A stretch of 16,873 bases of DNA from Spirochaetaceae bacterium (GCA_028527945.1 JAQQAK010000365.1:1-16873), one strand, 5' to 3'; positions 1 through 7,954 are shown, counted from the stretch's first letter. Notes: generated from the sequence alone by a model not told the origin. Made by a program: numbers and translations.

Positions 1-531
1 TTTTTCTATATTATGAACCATGGAATAAAGAAGCCAAACAGTATTAACCTTTTTTAGTCCACGATATTGAAATCTTTTTAGCCCTTTGTTATGAGTAATA
101 TTGGCAAAGACAGGTTCAACAATTCCCATTCGCTTAGAATAAGCCTGACGGCCTGCATCACTATCAATAATCGTTTTCATTTTCTCAGAAAAAGTCATTT
201 CTTTAGGGATCTCAACAATAAAGAGATTCCGTCTTGCAGAGTTTTTCCTGAGACATTGAGATTTCAGATAACAAAAAGTACAATCCCCATCTTTCTGAAT
301 ATAGCGCCGGCCTACATGACCATGCATGGTAGTCTTACCATCGGGGCGGAGGAATTTCCCAGCGGGACATACATAATGATTTTTATCAGCTTTGTAAATG
401 AAGTCTTTATGAGCATAAAGATTACGGCTATGCCTTCTGAGATTTTTATCTTTTTCATCAACAGGAGGTCGAGAGAAACGTCTCGGTCGTTTTGACAGAT
501 ACATATAAACGAGTATATTATAGATGTATTT
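1..531 (-). pseudogene. IS1182-type transposase remnant, C-terminal part
   Basis: Reading the minus strand from about 531 leftwards gives an open frame of about 177 codons that reaches the window edge. It carries the C-terminal zinc-ribbon-like region of IS1182/DDE_Tnp_1_6 transposases: a CPAGKFLRPDG segment, then CTFCYLKSQC, then RRNLFIVEIPKEM, then GIVEPVFANITHNKGLKRF, and finally WLLYSMVHNIEK near the edge. The N-terminal catalytic half is missing: in-frame stops lie at 532-534 and at 553-558, and no transposase-like residues are seen beyond them. Whether the C-terminus is intact cannot be seen, since the stop would lie left of base 1. The family is assigned from memory of these conserved residues. 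I infer a dead 5'-truncated copy. The plus-strand open frame over the same bases is its shadow. Confidence 0.82.
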
Positions 532-587
532 TCAATTAATACCTCTTGGGAATTATCATATTTTGTGGAGTGTAAATAGATTTCATT

Positions 588-1244
588 ATGGTCAAAAAAT
601 TACTGCTAAATAGAGTTGTTTCAATCAGCTCTGTCATATTATTCATACTTTTTCTGTTTCTATATTCAAGCCAACCACAAGTTTACGTTTTTATCCAACA
701 ATATGTAATTGGATATCTATTCATAATTGTTTTCATAGCTATCTTGTTATCTATAATTATACTAAAGCACAATAAAATGGAAAATCAAATTAATGTATTG
801 GTAATAATTTTATTTTCATTTGCTCCTGTATTCACAGCATTTCATTGGGTCTTTGCACCTTCCCATTTTGGAATTGGTTCTGGTGGGTTGTTGTTTTTCA
901 TTGAGTGGTTAACGAAATATCCGAATGCTTGGGGGATTAATTACCAAGTTCTATTCGGAATTATTTGTGTGTTGGGATACCATTTATTTATAGCCATTAT
1001 TCCATGTAACTTTGAAAATATGACATATAAGTTTGCGTGGTTATCAATAATGCTTGCTTCATTACTATATTTACCTATTTTAATCAGATTAGATTTTAAC
1101 AGCTTAATAATATCTTTTGAAAACTTAAGAAGTTTTCCATATGGAATCACAATCCCCTTCTATCGATTCATTTCATACTCAATATGTTTATACTATTCAA
1201 TAAATAGAATAATGGTAGAAAAGGGATTCCAATCAAAAAAATAA
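588..1244 (+). CDS. polytopic membrane protein, unknown function
   Basis: I do not recognise this 218-residue protein. It is very hydrophobic, with about six predicted membrane helices near residues 12-28, 38-58, 68-88, 115-140, 146-168 and 188-205, and short polar loops between them. The N-terminus is basic (MVKKLLLNR) and the C-terminus ends KGFQSKK, suggesting a cytoplasmic tail. No catalytic motif is visible. The ATG at 588 has no good Shine-Dalgarno sequence: the nearest purine run, GTGGAG at 565-570, is 17 nt away. The gene is AT-rich, stands alone on the plus strand, and lies between two IS remnants, all of which fit recently acquired accessory DNA. It could be a cargo or immunity-type gene, but nothing in the sequence demonstrates that. 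Confidence 0.6.
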   Translation: MVKKLLLNRVVSISSVILFILFLFLYSSQPQVYVFIQQYVIGYLFIIVFIAILLSIIILKHNKMENQINVLVIILFSFAPVFTAFHWVFAPSHFGIGSGGLLFFIEWLTKYPNAWGINYQVLFGIICVLGYHLFIAIIPCNFENMTYKFAWLSIMLASLLYLPILIRLDFNSLIISFENLRSFPYGITIPFYRFISYSICLYYSINRIMVEKGFQSKK

Positions 1245-1347
1245 TGTTAATAACTGTTCTGACTTGATTTAATTACTTTCTCAACTTGCATAAATTTAAA
1301 ATATCACAAATATATTAGGATTAGGTGGGATCATTTCATTGTCACAA

Positions 1348-1510
1348 AATCAACATCCCCGCCGCAAGTTCAAAGCCTGCTTTAGCGGGGTATGGTTGGT
1401 TCTGTAAGGAATGGGTTTAGACGGTCGCTGTTTTCTACCCAACACAAAAATACTCTTTCCAAATAGAAGATTCCGCATGTAGAATACTGCTATAGCAGGG
1501 CGGGGTATTA
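1348..1510 (-). repeat. Repeat copy A with terminal hairpin
   Basis: Its partner is at 2715-2848. The best-conserved block is GGTTCTG...GACGGTCG at 1398-1427, which matches 2751-2780 at 28 of 30 positions. Further shared pieces are a TACCCAA segment, a CTCTT stretch, GGGTATTA at one end (1503-1510) and AATCAACA at the other (1348-1355). The AATCAACA end adjoins a hairpin with arms CCCCGC (1357-1362) and GCGGGG (1385-1390). A small minus-strand open frame at 1350-1541 lies mostly inside this unit. I regard that frame as a by-product of the repeat rather than a gene. Confidence 0.6.
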
Positions 1511-1537
1511 AACCTTCCCGGCGAATAAAATATCTTT

Positions 1538-1813
1538 TCACTCAAACATTATCACGGCCTTGGAAAATAGAGTCTGTTTCTTATTTTTAACAGGGCTTAA
1601 AGCTTTTATAAACCGCCACCCCAAAAATCTGCCTGAGTAAATTATCTTTGACATAACATCCGCTTTTTTTTCAGCGCTATAGGTTTGCCATAAAAAATGT
1701 AAGATATCATAAACAGTTTGCCAATTTGCAATAAGAACGGTAAAATAAAAAAAGTTGGTGAAAAAAGACATTTTTAAGTTGTTTCTTGTTTTATAAATAC
1801 TTTTAAACTCCAT
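1538..1813 (-). CDS. doubtful hypothetical protein, 91 aa
   Basis: This is the only sizeable open frame in the 651-base stretch between the two plus-strand genes that is not within repeat A. It is hydrophobic in its first half and basic in its second (GWRFIKALSPVKNKKQTLF). I do not recognise it. The ATG at 1813 has no Shine-Dalgarno sequence, and the stop overlaps the GTG of the repeat-derived frame by four bases. It may be the decayed end of a larger gene or chance coding. The rest of 1245-1895 holds repeat A and the attC-like site, and I see nothing else in it. Confidence 0.2.
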   Translation of the reverse strand: MEFKSIYKTRNNLKMSFFTNFFYFTVLIANWQTVYDILHFLWQTYSAEKKADVMSKIIYSGRFLGWRFIKALSPVKNKKQTLFSKAVIMFE

Positions 1814-1841
1814 GGTGTAGAGCGCTGCTTACTCTGGTTTC

Positions 1842-1897
1842 GTCCAACTCAAAAAGTATCGTAGTCGGAGATTAAGATACTCTCTTAAGCGTTATGT
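1842..1897 (+). repeat. possible attC-like recombination site (weak)
   Basis: GTCCAAC at 1842-1848 fits the integron R'' consensus RYYYAAC. An inverted pair AGTATC (1855-1860) and GATACT (1876-1881) could form the inner L stem. GTTATGT at 1891-1897, within AAGCGTTATG, resembles an R' core and sits just before the peptidase gene, where a cassette boundary would be expected. The match is imperfect: GTTATGT breaks the GTTRRRY rule at one position, and the outer arms pair poorly. It is offered only as a candidate. Confidence 0.2.
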
Positions 1898-1916
1898 GAA
1901 ATATGGAGAATCAAGA

Positions 1917-2567
1917 ATGGAATTTATACCAAGAAACTATTTCGTTAAAAAATATCATAATTTTTATCTCCATTGTCATAATTGCGAAACAGTTAAAAAC
2001 ATAGAAATTTATCAATCATCATTTGAACTTGCTTATTCTAATGTTTCAGATTTTTTCAAGATTAGTTTTGATCGTGAAATCCATTTATGTATTTATAGAA
2101 CATTATTACAGGGACAAGAAATGATTCCTAATCTTAAAAGCCCATCACAACTATTGGTTCCTTTAGTAACTGAAAAAGATGTCATTATATCATTTTTCTC
2201 AATTGAAGCTTTTCCAGAAAATAATAATATTTCTCGTTTATTGCGTCACCTAATGCATGAACTAACCCATATTTGGATTTCAATAATTACTGAGACTTTT
2301 CGATTTGTAGGAAAAGGTAGGAAATATAATCCTATTCCCGAATGGATAGATGAAGGCATTTCGGAAATTGTGAGTTTATATTTGTCAAATCGTAATTCTA
2401 CACTTTCTAACTGCTCCAATTACTATAAAAACCATAAAGATGAGGACTTCTCACAAATCAATTTCTATAAATTCAGCACAGGAAAAGTGCTTCAAGAATT
2501 GGAGCATATTGATAAAGACAACATTATAGAATTTCTAAAAACAAATAAATTGGTTGCACACCTTTGA
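1917..2567 (+). CDS. peptidase-MA-like zinc metallopeptidase
   Basis: The protein has the zinc-peptidase motif HELTH at residues 114-118 (counting from the ATG), followed about 30 residues later by PEWIDEGISE, whose Glu146 is the expected third zinc ligand. This HExxH plus downstream DEG arrangement is that of the peptidase MA-like (gluzincin) family. No signal peptide or membrane helix is visible, so it probably acts in the cytoplasm. Its substrate is unknown. The ATG at 1917 is chosen because GGAGA at 1905-1909 is spaced 7 nt from it; the frame could extend to a GTG at 1896, which has no such site. At 216 residues it is short, essentially the catalytic domain alone. It stands alone in AT-rich accessory DNA and ends about 23 bases before the IS end at 2591. 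Confidence 0.68.
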   Translation: MEFIPRNYFVKKYHNFYLHCHNCETVKNIEIYQSSFELAYSNVSDFFKISFDREIHLCIYRTLLQGQEMIPNLKSPSQLLVPLVTEKDVIISFFSIEAFPENNNISRLLRHLMHELTHIWISIITETFRFVGKGRKYNPIPEWIDEGISEIVSLYLSNRNSTLSNCSNYYKNHKDEDFSQINFYKFSTGKVLQELEHIDKDNIIEFLKTNKLVAHL

Positions 2568-2590
2568 TTCTGCATACTTCAGTTAACAAA

Positions 2591-2718
2591 GCTGTCGCAA
2601 AAAGCCCCCCCATATTGAATAGACACAAAATGACACAAAAATCCTTCCTTTTTTCATATCATCTCAACTCAATCTTACCATATCGGTGTATTTTTTCTAT
2701 ATTATGAAACATGGAATC
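2591..2718 (-). mobile_element. IS1182-type element remnant, 3' end
   Basis: Minus-strand codons from 2718 to the TGA at 2659-2661 read DSMFHNIEKIHRYGKIELR, overlapping the MVHNIEK end of the transposase fragment at the left edge. This is therefore a second copy of the same IS family, reduced to its last 19 codons and 3' flank. The flank contains a tandem GACACAAAA pair (2622-2640) and ends in GCTGTCGCAAAAAGCC near 2591, which looks like an IS terminus. Homology stops at about 2717, exactly where repeat B and its hairpin begin. Confidence 0.65.
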
Positions 2719-2848
2719 AACAGCCCTCGCTGTAAACAGCGAGGGCTGTAGGTTCTGCAAGGAATGGGTTAAGACGGTCGTGACTTTCATACCCAATACA
2801 ACAAACTCTTCATAAATTGAATATCACGCAACAGAGTTGAGGGTATTA
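2715..2848 (-). repeat. Repeat copy B, abutting trpA stop
   Basis: This is the partner of the unit at 1348-1510. It shares the 28/30 block at 2751-2780, the terminal AATCAACA (2715-2722) and GGGTATTA (2841-2848). GGGTATTA contains the complement of the trpA stop codon. Similarity to copy A continues weakly into the last codons of trpA (21 of 27 bases over the best stretch). It therefore occupies the whole 3' untranslated region of the trp operon. Confidence 0.6.
2720..2749. terminator. strong hairpin downstream of trp operon
   Basis: Two 13-base arms, ACAGCCCTCGCTG (2720-2732) and CAGCGAGGGCTGT (2737-2749), are perfectly complementary around a 4-nt loop. Transcripts from the trp operon would carry this GC-rich hairpin about 100 nt after the trpA stop. 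No T-run follows on either strand, so it is not a standard intrinsic terminator. It may act as a 3'-end stabiliser or be a structural part of the repeat. Confidence 0.45.
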
Positions 2849-3613
2849 CCCCCTCCCTGTAAATAAATAACGTACAGACTTTTCTGCAACTGTTTTGACC
2901 GCATCATAATCAAAAGGTGTTTCATTCCACAACTTAGTTACAGAATCGACTATATAAGACCCTACAACAGCAGCGTCACAATGCGGAGCAAGAACCTCTA
3001 CCTGCTCAGGAGTCCGTATACCAAAACCAGCCATTATTTTTGCGTCATACTTTTTCAGCCTTTCAAGAAAACCAATATTTTCGTCATCAAGCTTTGTGTA
3101 ACTACCAGTTATACCACTTCTTAGAGCAAGATAAGCCCATTCAGGTTTCTCTGCCATAATCTCAGACATTCTTTCATCAGAAACGGCTGGAATAATAACC
3201 GGAACAACATCAATACCATGAGCTTTTCCTGAAGCATACAAGCCTTCATCATTTCCGGGAGTTAAATCAGGAATTATAAGCCCCTTTACTCCTGCCTCAA
3301 CAGCGGTTTGAACAAACTTATCAACTCCCATATTATAAACGATAGCAGAATAGCTCATTATATATACCGGAACATCAGCATAATCATGTATGAGTTTTAC
3401 AAGGTTAAAACCGTCAGCAACCTTAAAACCTGCTTCAAGTGATTTTCGGCTGGCATTTTCAATTACAGGACCATCTGCTGAAGGGTCAGAAAAAGGTATC
3501 TGCATTTCAAGAGCTGCGGCACCGCCATCAATAAGTCCTTTAGCTGTAGCCAAAGATGCCTTCAAATCTGGGTATCCTGCAATAAAGTGGGTTATTATGT
3601 TAGTTTCTTCCAT
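2846..3613 (-). CDS. trpA: tryptophan synthase alpha subunit
   Basis: TrpA cleaves indole-3-glycerol phosphate to indole and glyceraldehyde 3-phosphate, and passes indole through the tunnel to TrpB. The 255-residue protein shows the family landmarks in order: GYPD (13-16); the catalytic Glu36 and Asp47 around IPFSDPSADGP; GLIIPDLTPGND; the phosphate-binding RSGITGSYT loop; MAGFGIRTPEQ; and VVGSYIVD. It lacks a few N-terminal residues relative to the roughly 268-residue enteric enzyme. The ATG overlaps the TAA of trpB by one base (TAATG), so the two subunits are probably translationally coupled. It is the last gene of the operon, and its final codons run into repeat B. Confidence 0.96.
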   Translation of the reverse strand: MEETNIITHFIAGYPDLKASLATAKGLIDGGAAALEMQIPFSDPSADGPVIENASRKSLEAGFKVADGFNLVKLIHDYADVPVYIMSYSAIVYNMGVDKFVQTAVEAGVKGLIIPDLTPGNDEGLYASGKAHGIDVVPVIIPAVSDERMSEIMAEKPEWAYLALRSGITGSYTKLDDENIGFLERLKKYDAKIMAGFGIRTPEQVEVLAPHCDAAVVGSYIVDSVTKLWNETPFDYDAVKTVAEKSVRYLFTGRG

Positions 3614-4827
3614 TATATTCTCTTTGCCTCTTCTTCAAGAAATTCTTTCCATTTATCTCCATATAACGCCGCAGCTGAAATAAAAAGGTCTTTATCTCCC
3701 CGGCCAGACATATTAACAATAATATTACGCCCTTTTCCAAGATCTTTAGCAAGCTGAATTGCGGCAGCTCCGGCATGAGCAGATTCCATTGCAAATATAA
3801 TGCCTTCAGTACTTGCAAAAAACTTCAAAGCTTCAAGAGCGTCTTTGTCAGTAGCAGATTGAAACTCAATGCGACCAGACTCTCCAAGAGACGCAAGCTG
3901 AGGACCAATTCCTGGATAATCGAGTCCTGCTGAAATTGAATGTGTGGGCTGAACCTGCCCATCATCATCAAGGAGAAAATAGCTTTTATATCCTTGTACT
4001 ATTCCAAGCTTTCCAGAATCGTCCATTCTTACAGCATTGTTTCCGGCACCTTTTCCACGACCGCCAGCCTCAACTCCTATAAGCCGTGGCTTATCTTTTT
4101 CAATGAATGGACTAAAAAAACCAATAGCATTTGAACCGCCACCAACACAGGCGACCATTGCATCGATTTTGATATCTTCAGTCTGTGTTACAACTTCATT
4201 ACCTATTACAGACTGAAACTCCCGTACCATATCAGGATAGGGCGATGGGCCAAGGGCCGACCCCAATAAATAATGTGTATCTTTATAGCTGGCAGTCCAA
4301 TCTCGAAAAGCTTCATTTACAGCATCTTTCAAAGTACAACTTCCAGAATTTACTCCCCGGACTTCCGCTCCAAAAAGTTCCATCCAGTAAACATTTGGAC
4401 GCTGACGCCTGATATCTTCTGTCCCCATATAGATAACACAATCAAGTCCAAGCTTGGCACAGGCAGAAGCTGTTGCAACTCCATGCTGACCAGCGCCAGT
4501 CTCTGCGATTACACGTTTCTTACCCATACGCTTGGCAAGAAGAGCCTGTCCCGCCGCATTATTTATTTTATGAGCTCCTGTATTAGCGAGACCTTCAAGC
4601 TTGATATAAATATCAGCTCCACCAAGCGTCTTTGTAGCATTTTCTGCATGGAGAAGAGGTGTAGGACGCCCTATAAAGGTCTTCTGAAAATCTTTCAGTT
4701 CTGCCAAGAAATCAGGATCTTTAATAGCGTTCGTATAGGCTTCTTCAAGTTCCGAAAGAGGCCCTCGAAGTACTTCGGGCACATATCGGCCTCCAAAATC
4801 TCCAAAAAAATTATTATATTGCTTCAT
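3613..4827 (-). CDS. trpB: tryptophan synthase beta subunit
   Basis: TrpB is the pyridoxal-phosphate enzyme that condenses indole with L-serine to give tryptophan, working as an alpha2-beta2 complex with TrpA. Visible features: FGGRYVPEVL near the N-terminus; GAHKINNAAGQ with the PLP lysine at residue 87, the same number as in the Salmonella enzyme; ETGAGQHGV with catalytic Glu109; and the glycine-rich phosphate loop GGGSNAIG. The full length of 404 residues is normal for the TrpB1 class. GGAGAT seven nt before the ATG supports the start. There is a 42-nt gap from trpCF, the largest in the operon. Confidence 0.97.
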   Translation of the reverse strand: MKQYNNFFGDFGGRYVPEVLRGPLSELEEAYTNAIKDPDFLAELKDFQKTFIGRPTPLLHAENATKTLGGADIYIKLEGLANTGAHKINNAAGQALLAKRMGKKRVIAETGAGQHGVATASACAKLGLDCVIYMGTEDIRRQRPNVYWMELFGAEVRGVNSGSCTLKDAVNEAFRDWTASYKDTHYLLGSALGPSPYPDMVREFQSVIGNEVVTQTEDIKIDAMVACVGGGSNAIGFFSPFIEKDKPRLIGVEAGGRGKGAGNNAVRMDDSGKLGIVQGYKSYFLLDDDGQVQPTHSISAGLDYPGIGPQLASLGESGRIEFQSATDKDALEALKFFASTEGIIFAMESAHAGAAAIQLAKDLGKGRNIIVNMSGRGDKDLFISAAALYGDKWKEFLEEEAKRI

Positions 4828-4869
4828 ATACTATCTCCATCAATTTAATCAGAAAAATATCCAAAATCC

Positions 4870-6327
4870 CTAAAAACTAATTACAGTTTTAGAAAGATTG
4901 TTAAACAGCGCCTTTAATTTGTCAGCATCCTTCTTACCCGGAAAGGCCTCTACCCCGCTGGAAATATCAATTAACTGCGGTTTGTAGTCATTTACTATCT
5001 CTACAACATTTTCAGGTTTGATTCCTCCGGCAAGCCACAAAGCTCTCTTCTCAGCAACTTTTTTAACAAGCTTGCCATCAATCCTCTTACCGGTTCCACC
5101 AGCCGCTTCAGAACTAAAGGCATCTATTAAAACAGAAGGTCCTGGAACAATAGAAACATTTTCTGCAGCAATTTCATCTTTAATTCTTACAGCCTTATAT
5201 CCCGGCCATTTTAGAAATTCAGTAGGAAGTTCTTTACCGTGAAACTGTACAGCATCAAGAAATCCCTCTTCAAGAAGCTCTATGATATCATCAGATAAAG
5301 GTTCATTCTCTTTAAGAACAACAACTCCTACCTTGATAATATCAAAATCACTACAGTTTTTTATAAACTCACAGCTCACCTTACGAGGAGAGTCTGCCAA
5401 AATAAATCCAGCGACATCAGCTCCTAGCTCTTTTACAAGCTTTAAATCTTCGTGGTTTGTTATTCCGCAAATTTTAACAAATGGTCTGGTTATATCATAA
5501 TTCTTATAAAGCCTGTTCCAAAAGCCAAAACGCCTTACAGCATCCGCAAAATCTTCATCAGGAGAATCTTTGTCAAACGATTTCACAAGTTTTAAAGCAA
5601 AATCTGCATCACGAACAACAGCCTCGCCTACAAGAACAGCATCAAAGCCTGTACCTTTGACAAAATCAACATCATAAGGAGTTTTTATACCAGACTCATA
5701 AACAATACGGCAGTCCCAATTTATGAAAGACCGTATTCGTAAAGGCTGAAGCCTGTCTATTGTAAAGTTTTTCAGATTACGACTATTTATTCCAACAAGC
5801 TTGGGGTTAAGACCTTCAGCCTTTTTTACATCATCATAACTATGAAGCTCTACAAGCGGTGCCATTCCAAGACTAAGACCAAGTTTATACATAATCTCAA
5901 GCTGTTCAGCAGAAAGAAGAGAAGCAATGAGCAAAAAAGCATCAGCACCAGCAAGATAAGAAACATTTACATCTTCTTCAGATAGAAGAAAATCTTTACG
6001 AAGAATGGCTATGTCAGGAGATCTTCTTTTTATATCCATAAGATCTTTCAATGAACCGCCAAAATAATTCTGTTCTGTCAGAACACTTATACTTTTTATA
6101 CCCCGTTCAACGTATGTGCCAGCTTGTTTTACAGGATCAAGCTCAAGATTTATATTGCTGACTGAAGGATATTTTCTTTTAACTTCACAAATAACGCCAG
6201 GGTCTCTAAGAAACTCACAAACAGGAAGCTCTCTTGATTGAGGAAGCTGTAAGCCTTGAGCCGCGCCATGAAGTTCAACATCACGAGATCTTCGTTCTGC
6301 AATTTCAAGTCGAATATCTATAGCCAT
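4870..6327 (-). CDS. trpCF: bifunctional indole-3-glycerol-P synthase / PRA isomerase
   Basis: This is a fusion of two TIM-barrel enzymes catalysing consecutive steps: TrpF isomerises phosphoribosylanthranilate and TrpC closes the indole ring. The TrpC part (about 1-250) keeps all the catalytic residues known from the family: Glu48 and Lys50 (CEVKR), Lys111 (LRKDFLL), Glu160 (PLVELHS), Asn181 (GINSRNL), Glu211 and Ser212 (YESGI). Its usual SPSKG loop reads YPSVS. After a linker of about 30 residues, the TrpF part (283-485) has Cys287 in KICGIT, Asp402 in LIDAF, and ISSGVE near the end. The domain order is that of E. coli TrpC. The start lies 4 nt after the trpGD stop, with AGAGAG upstream as a possible ribosome site. 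Confidence 0.96.
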   Translation of the reverse strand: MAIDIRLEIAERRSRDVELHGAAQGLQLPQSRELPVCEFLRDPGVICEVKRKYPSVSNINLELDPVKQAGTYVERGIKSISVLTEQNYFGGSLKDLMDIKRRSPDIAILRKDFLLSEEDVNVSYLAGADAFLLIASLLSAEQLEIMYKLGLSLGMAPLVELHSYDDVKKAEGLNPKLVGINSRNLKNFTIDRLQPLRIRSFINWDCRIVYESGIKTPYDVDFVKGTGFDAVLVGEAVVRDADFALKLVKSFDKDSPDEDFADAVRRFGFWNRLYKNYDITRPFVKICGITNHEDLKLVKELGADVAGFILADSPRKVSCEFIKNCSDFDIIKVGVVVLKENEPLSDDIIELLEEGFLDAVQFHGKELPTEFLKWPGYKAVRIKDEIAAENVSIVPGPSVLIDAFSSEAAGGTGKRIDGKLVKKVAEKRALWLAGGIKPENVVEIVNDYKPQLIDISSGVEAFPGKKDADKLKALFNNLSKTVISF

Positions 6328-6331
6328 TATT

Positions 6332-7942
6332 TTAACTCTCTGTAGAAAAGGACGTTGACTTGCTTATGATTGAATCAAGTTTTTTCTTTACAACACCAGA
6401 ATCAAGAGCTTCCGCAGCAAGACGACAACCAGCAGTAATATTTCCAACTATATTTGCAACTTTAAGAGCTGCACCAGCATTGAGAATGCATGCTGCTCTT
6501 AAAGCCGGAGAACCTTTTCCGTCAAGGAGCTTTTTTGCCTCAACAGCATTTTCAGCACCGCTTCCTCCAGCAAGTTCTTCAGTAGAAAACCCACCAAAAC
6601 CTGCTTCAACCGGATCAAATACATAATCATCTTCTTTACCATTTTCATCAATAGTAAAAACCCTGGATTTAGCAGCCGGAGACAACTCATCCAAACCGTC
6701 TTCACTATGAATAACCATAACCCGTTCTACACCAACCATCTTTGCGGCTCTTGCCATAACAGGACAGAGTTCATTGTCATAAACGCCAATAAGCTGGTAG
6801 TCAGATTCAGCAGGATTAACAAGTGGACCAAGCAAATTCATGATCGTTTTAACACCAAGCTCAGCTCGTACAGGCCCAGCAAAACGCATGGCACTATGAA
6901 AAAATGGGGCAAATAGAAAAGCAAAGTTTTCTTCATCAATAAGCTCTGCAGACTGAGAAGGACTAATATTATAATTTATACCAAGTTCTTTGTAAAAATC
7001 AGCGCTTCCGCTCTTTGAGCTGACAGCTTTATTACCATGTTTTGCAACCCTTGCACCACAGGCTGCTGCAATAAGCGCTGAAAACGAAGAAATATTAAAA
7101 CTATGCTTACCATCTCCACCTGTCCCACATGTATCAAGTGTTGGCATCTTAGTTTCGATTTTAACCTTTTTGTTCTTTAAAACAGACGCGCATCCAGCAA
7201 TTTCTTCAGAAGTAATTCCCTTACAATTAAGAGCTGTAAGTATTGCTGAAATAAAAATAGGACTTAGAACTCCTTCAGTAAGTTCGTCCATAAAACCGGC
7301 TGCTTCTTCAAAACTGAGAGATTCACCATCCTGCAGCTTGTTAAGAAGACCTTTTTTATCAAGAGGTTCACGTTTATATCTAAGAAAATTCTGTAGAACA
7401 ATCTTCCCTGCTTCAATACAACCAATTGATTCAGGGTGAAACTGTACCCCCTCAACAATAAATTCCTTATGCCGTAGTCCCATTATTTCACCATCAGCTG
7501 TTTCAGCAGTGACCTCAAGGCAGTCAGGAAGACTACTTTTCTCGGCAGCAAGAGAATGATACCTGGTAAACTCTGCCTTGGTAGGAAGGTTTCTAAAAAG
7601 GCCACGGCCATCAAGTGTTACTTCATCAACCTTGCCATGAACAATTTCTCCAGCCTGCACAATATTACCACCAAAGCATCTGGCAATAGCCTGATGGCCA
7701 AGACAAACTCCTAAAATAGGAACCTTTCCAGAAAACTCTTTGATAACATTAATTGAAATCCCTGCACCATCCGGCTCACCCGGGCCAGGAGAGATTATTA
7801 TCCGGGATGGATTAAGCTTCTCAATTTCTTCTATAGTAATCTTGTTATTTCTATAAACCTTAATTTCTTCATCTGTAAGCTGAGATAACTCCTGATAAAT
7901 GTTGTATGTAAACGAATCATAATTATCAATTATTAAAATCAT
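6332..7942 (-). CDS. trpGD: bifunctional anthranilate synthase glutaminase / anthranilate PRTase
   Basis: The N-terminal part (1-190) is the class I glutamine amidotransferase that supplies ammonia to TrpE. It has IIDNYDSFTYN, the SPGPGEPDGAG oxyanion region, the nucleophile Cys80 in LGVCLGHQ, and His169 with Glu171 in FHPES. The C-terminal part (about 198-536) is anthranilate phosphoribosyltransferase, with the PRPP-binding CGTGGDG at 272-278, then FNIS, KHGNKAVSSKSGSAD, and the TIMNLLGPLVNP segment. The two are joined by a linker of only a few residues, the same fusion as in E. coli. The ATG follows the trpE stop by 12 nt, with GGGGAGGGG as the ribosome-binding site. Confidence 0.96.
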   Translation of the reverse strand: MILIIDNYDSFTYNIYQELSQLTDEEIKVYRNNKITIEEIEKLNPSRIIISPGPGEPDGAGISINVIKEFSGKVPILGVCLGHQAIARCFGGNIVQAGEIVHGKVDEVTLDGRGLFRNLPTKAEFTRYHSLAAEKSSLPDCLEVTAETADGEIMGLRHKEFIVEGVQFHPESIGCIEAGKIVLQNFLRYKREPLDKKGLLNKLQDGESLSFEEAAGFMDELTEGVLSPIFISAILTALNCKGITSEEIAGCASVLKNKKVKIETKMPTLDTCGTGGDGKHSFNISSFSALIAAACGARVAKHGNKAVSSKSGSADFYKELGINYNISPSQSAELIDEENFAFLFAPFFHSAMRFAGPVRAELGVKTIMNLLGPLVNPAESDYQLIGVYDNELCPVMARAAKMVGVERVMVIHSEDGLDELSPAAKSRVFTIDENGKEDDYVFDPVEAGFGGFSTEELAGGSGAENAVEAKKLLDGKGSPALRAACILNAGAALKVANIVGNITAGCRLAAEALDSGVVKKKLDSIISKSTSFSTES

Positions 7943-7954
7943 CTGCCCCTCCCC

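Noticed and set aside
91..495. Plus-strand 134-codon open frame
   Set aside because: It is codon-aligned antisense to the transposase remnant, whose minus-strand translation has the clear family residues.
1350..1541. Minus-strand 63-codon open frame
   Set aside because: It lies mostly within repeat copy A, starts at GTG without a ribosome site, and the same repeat at 2715-2848 does not keep the frame open.
4273..4848. Plus-strand 191-codon open frame
   Set aside because: It is antisense to trpB, which has full family motifs and the PLP lysine.
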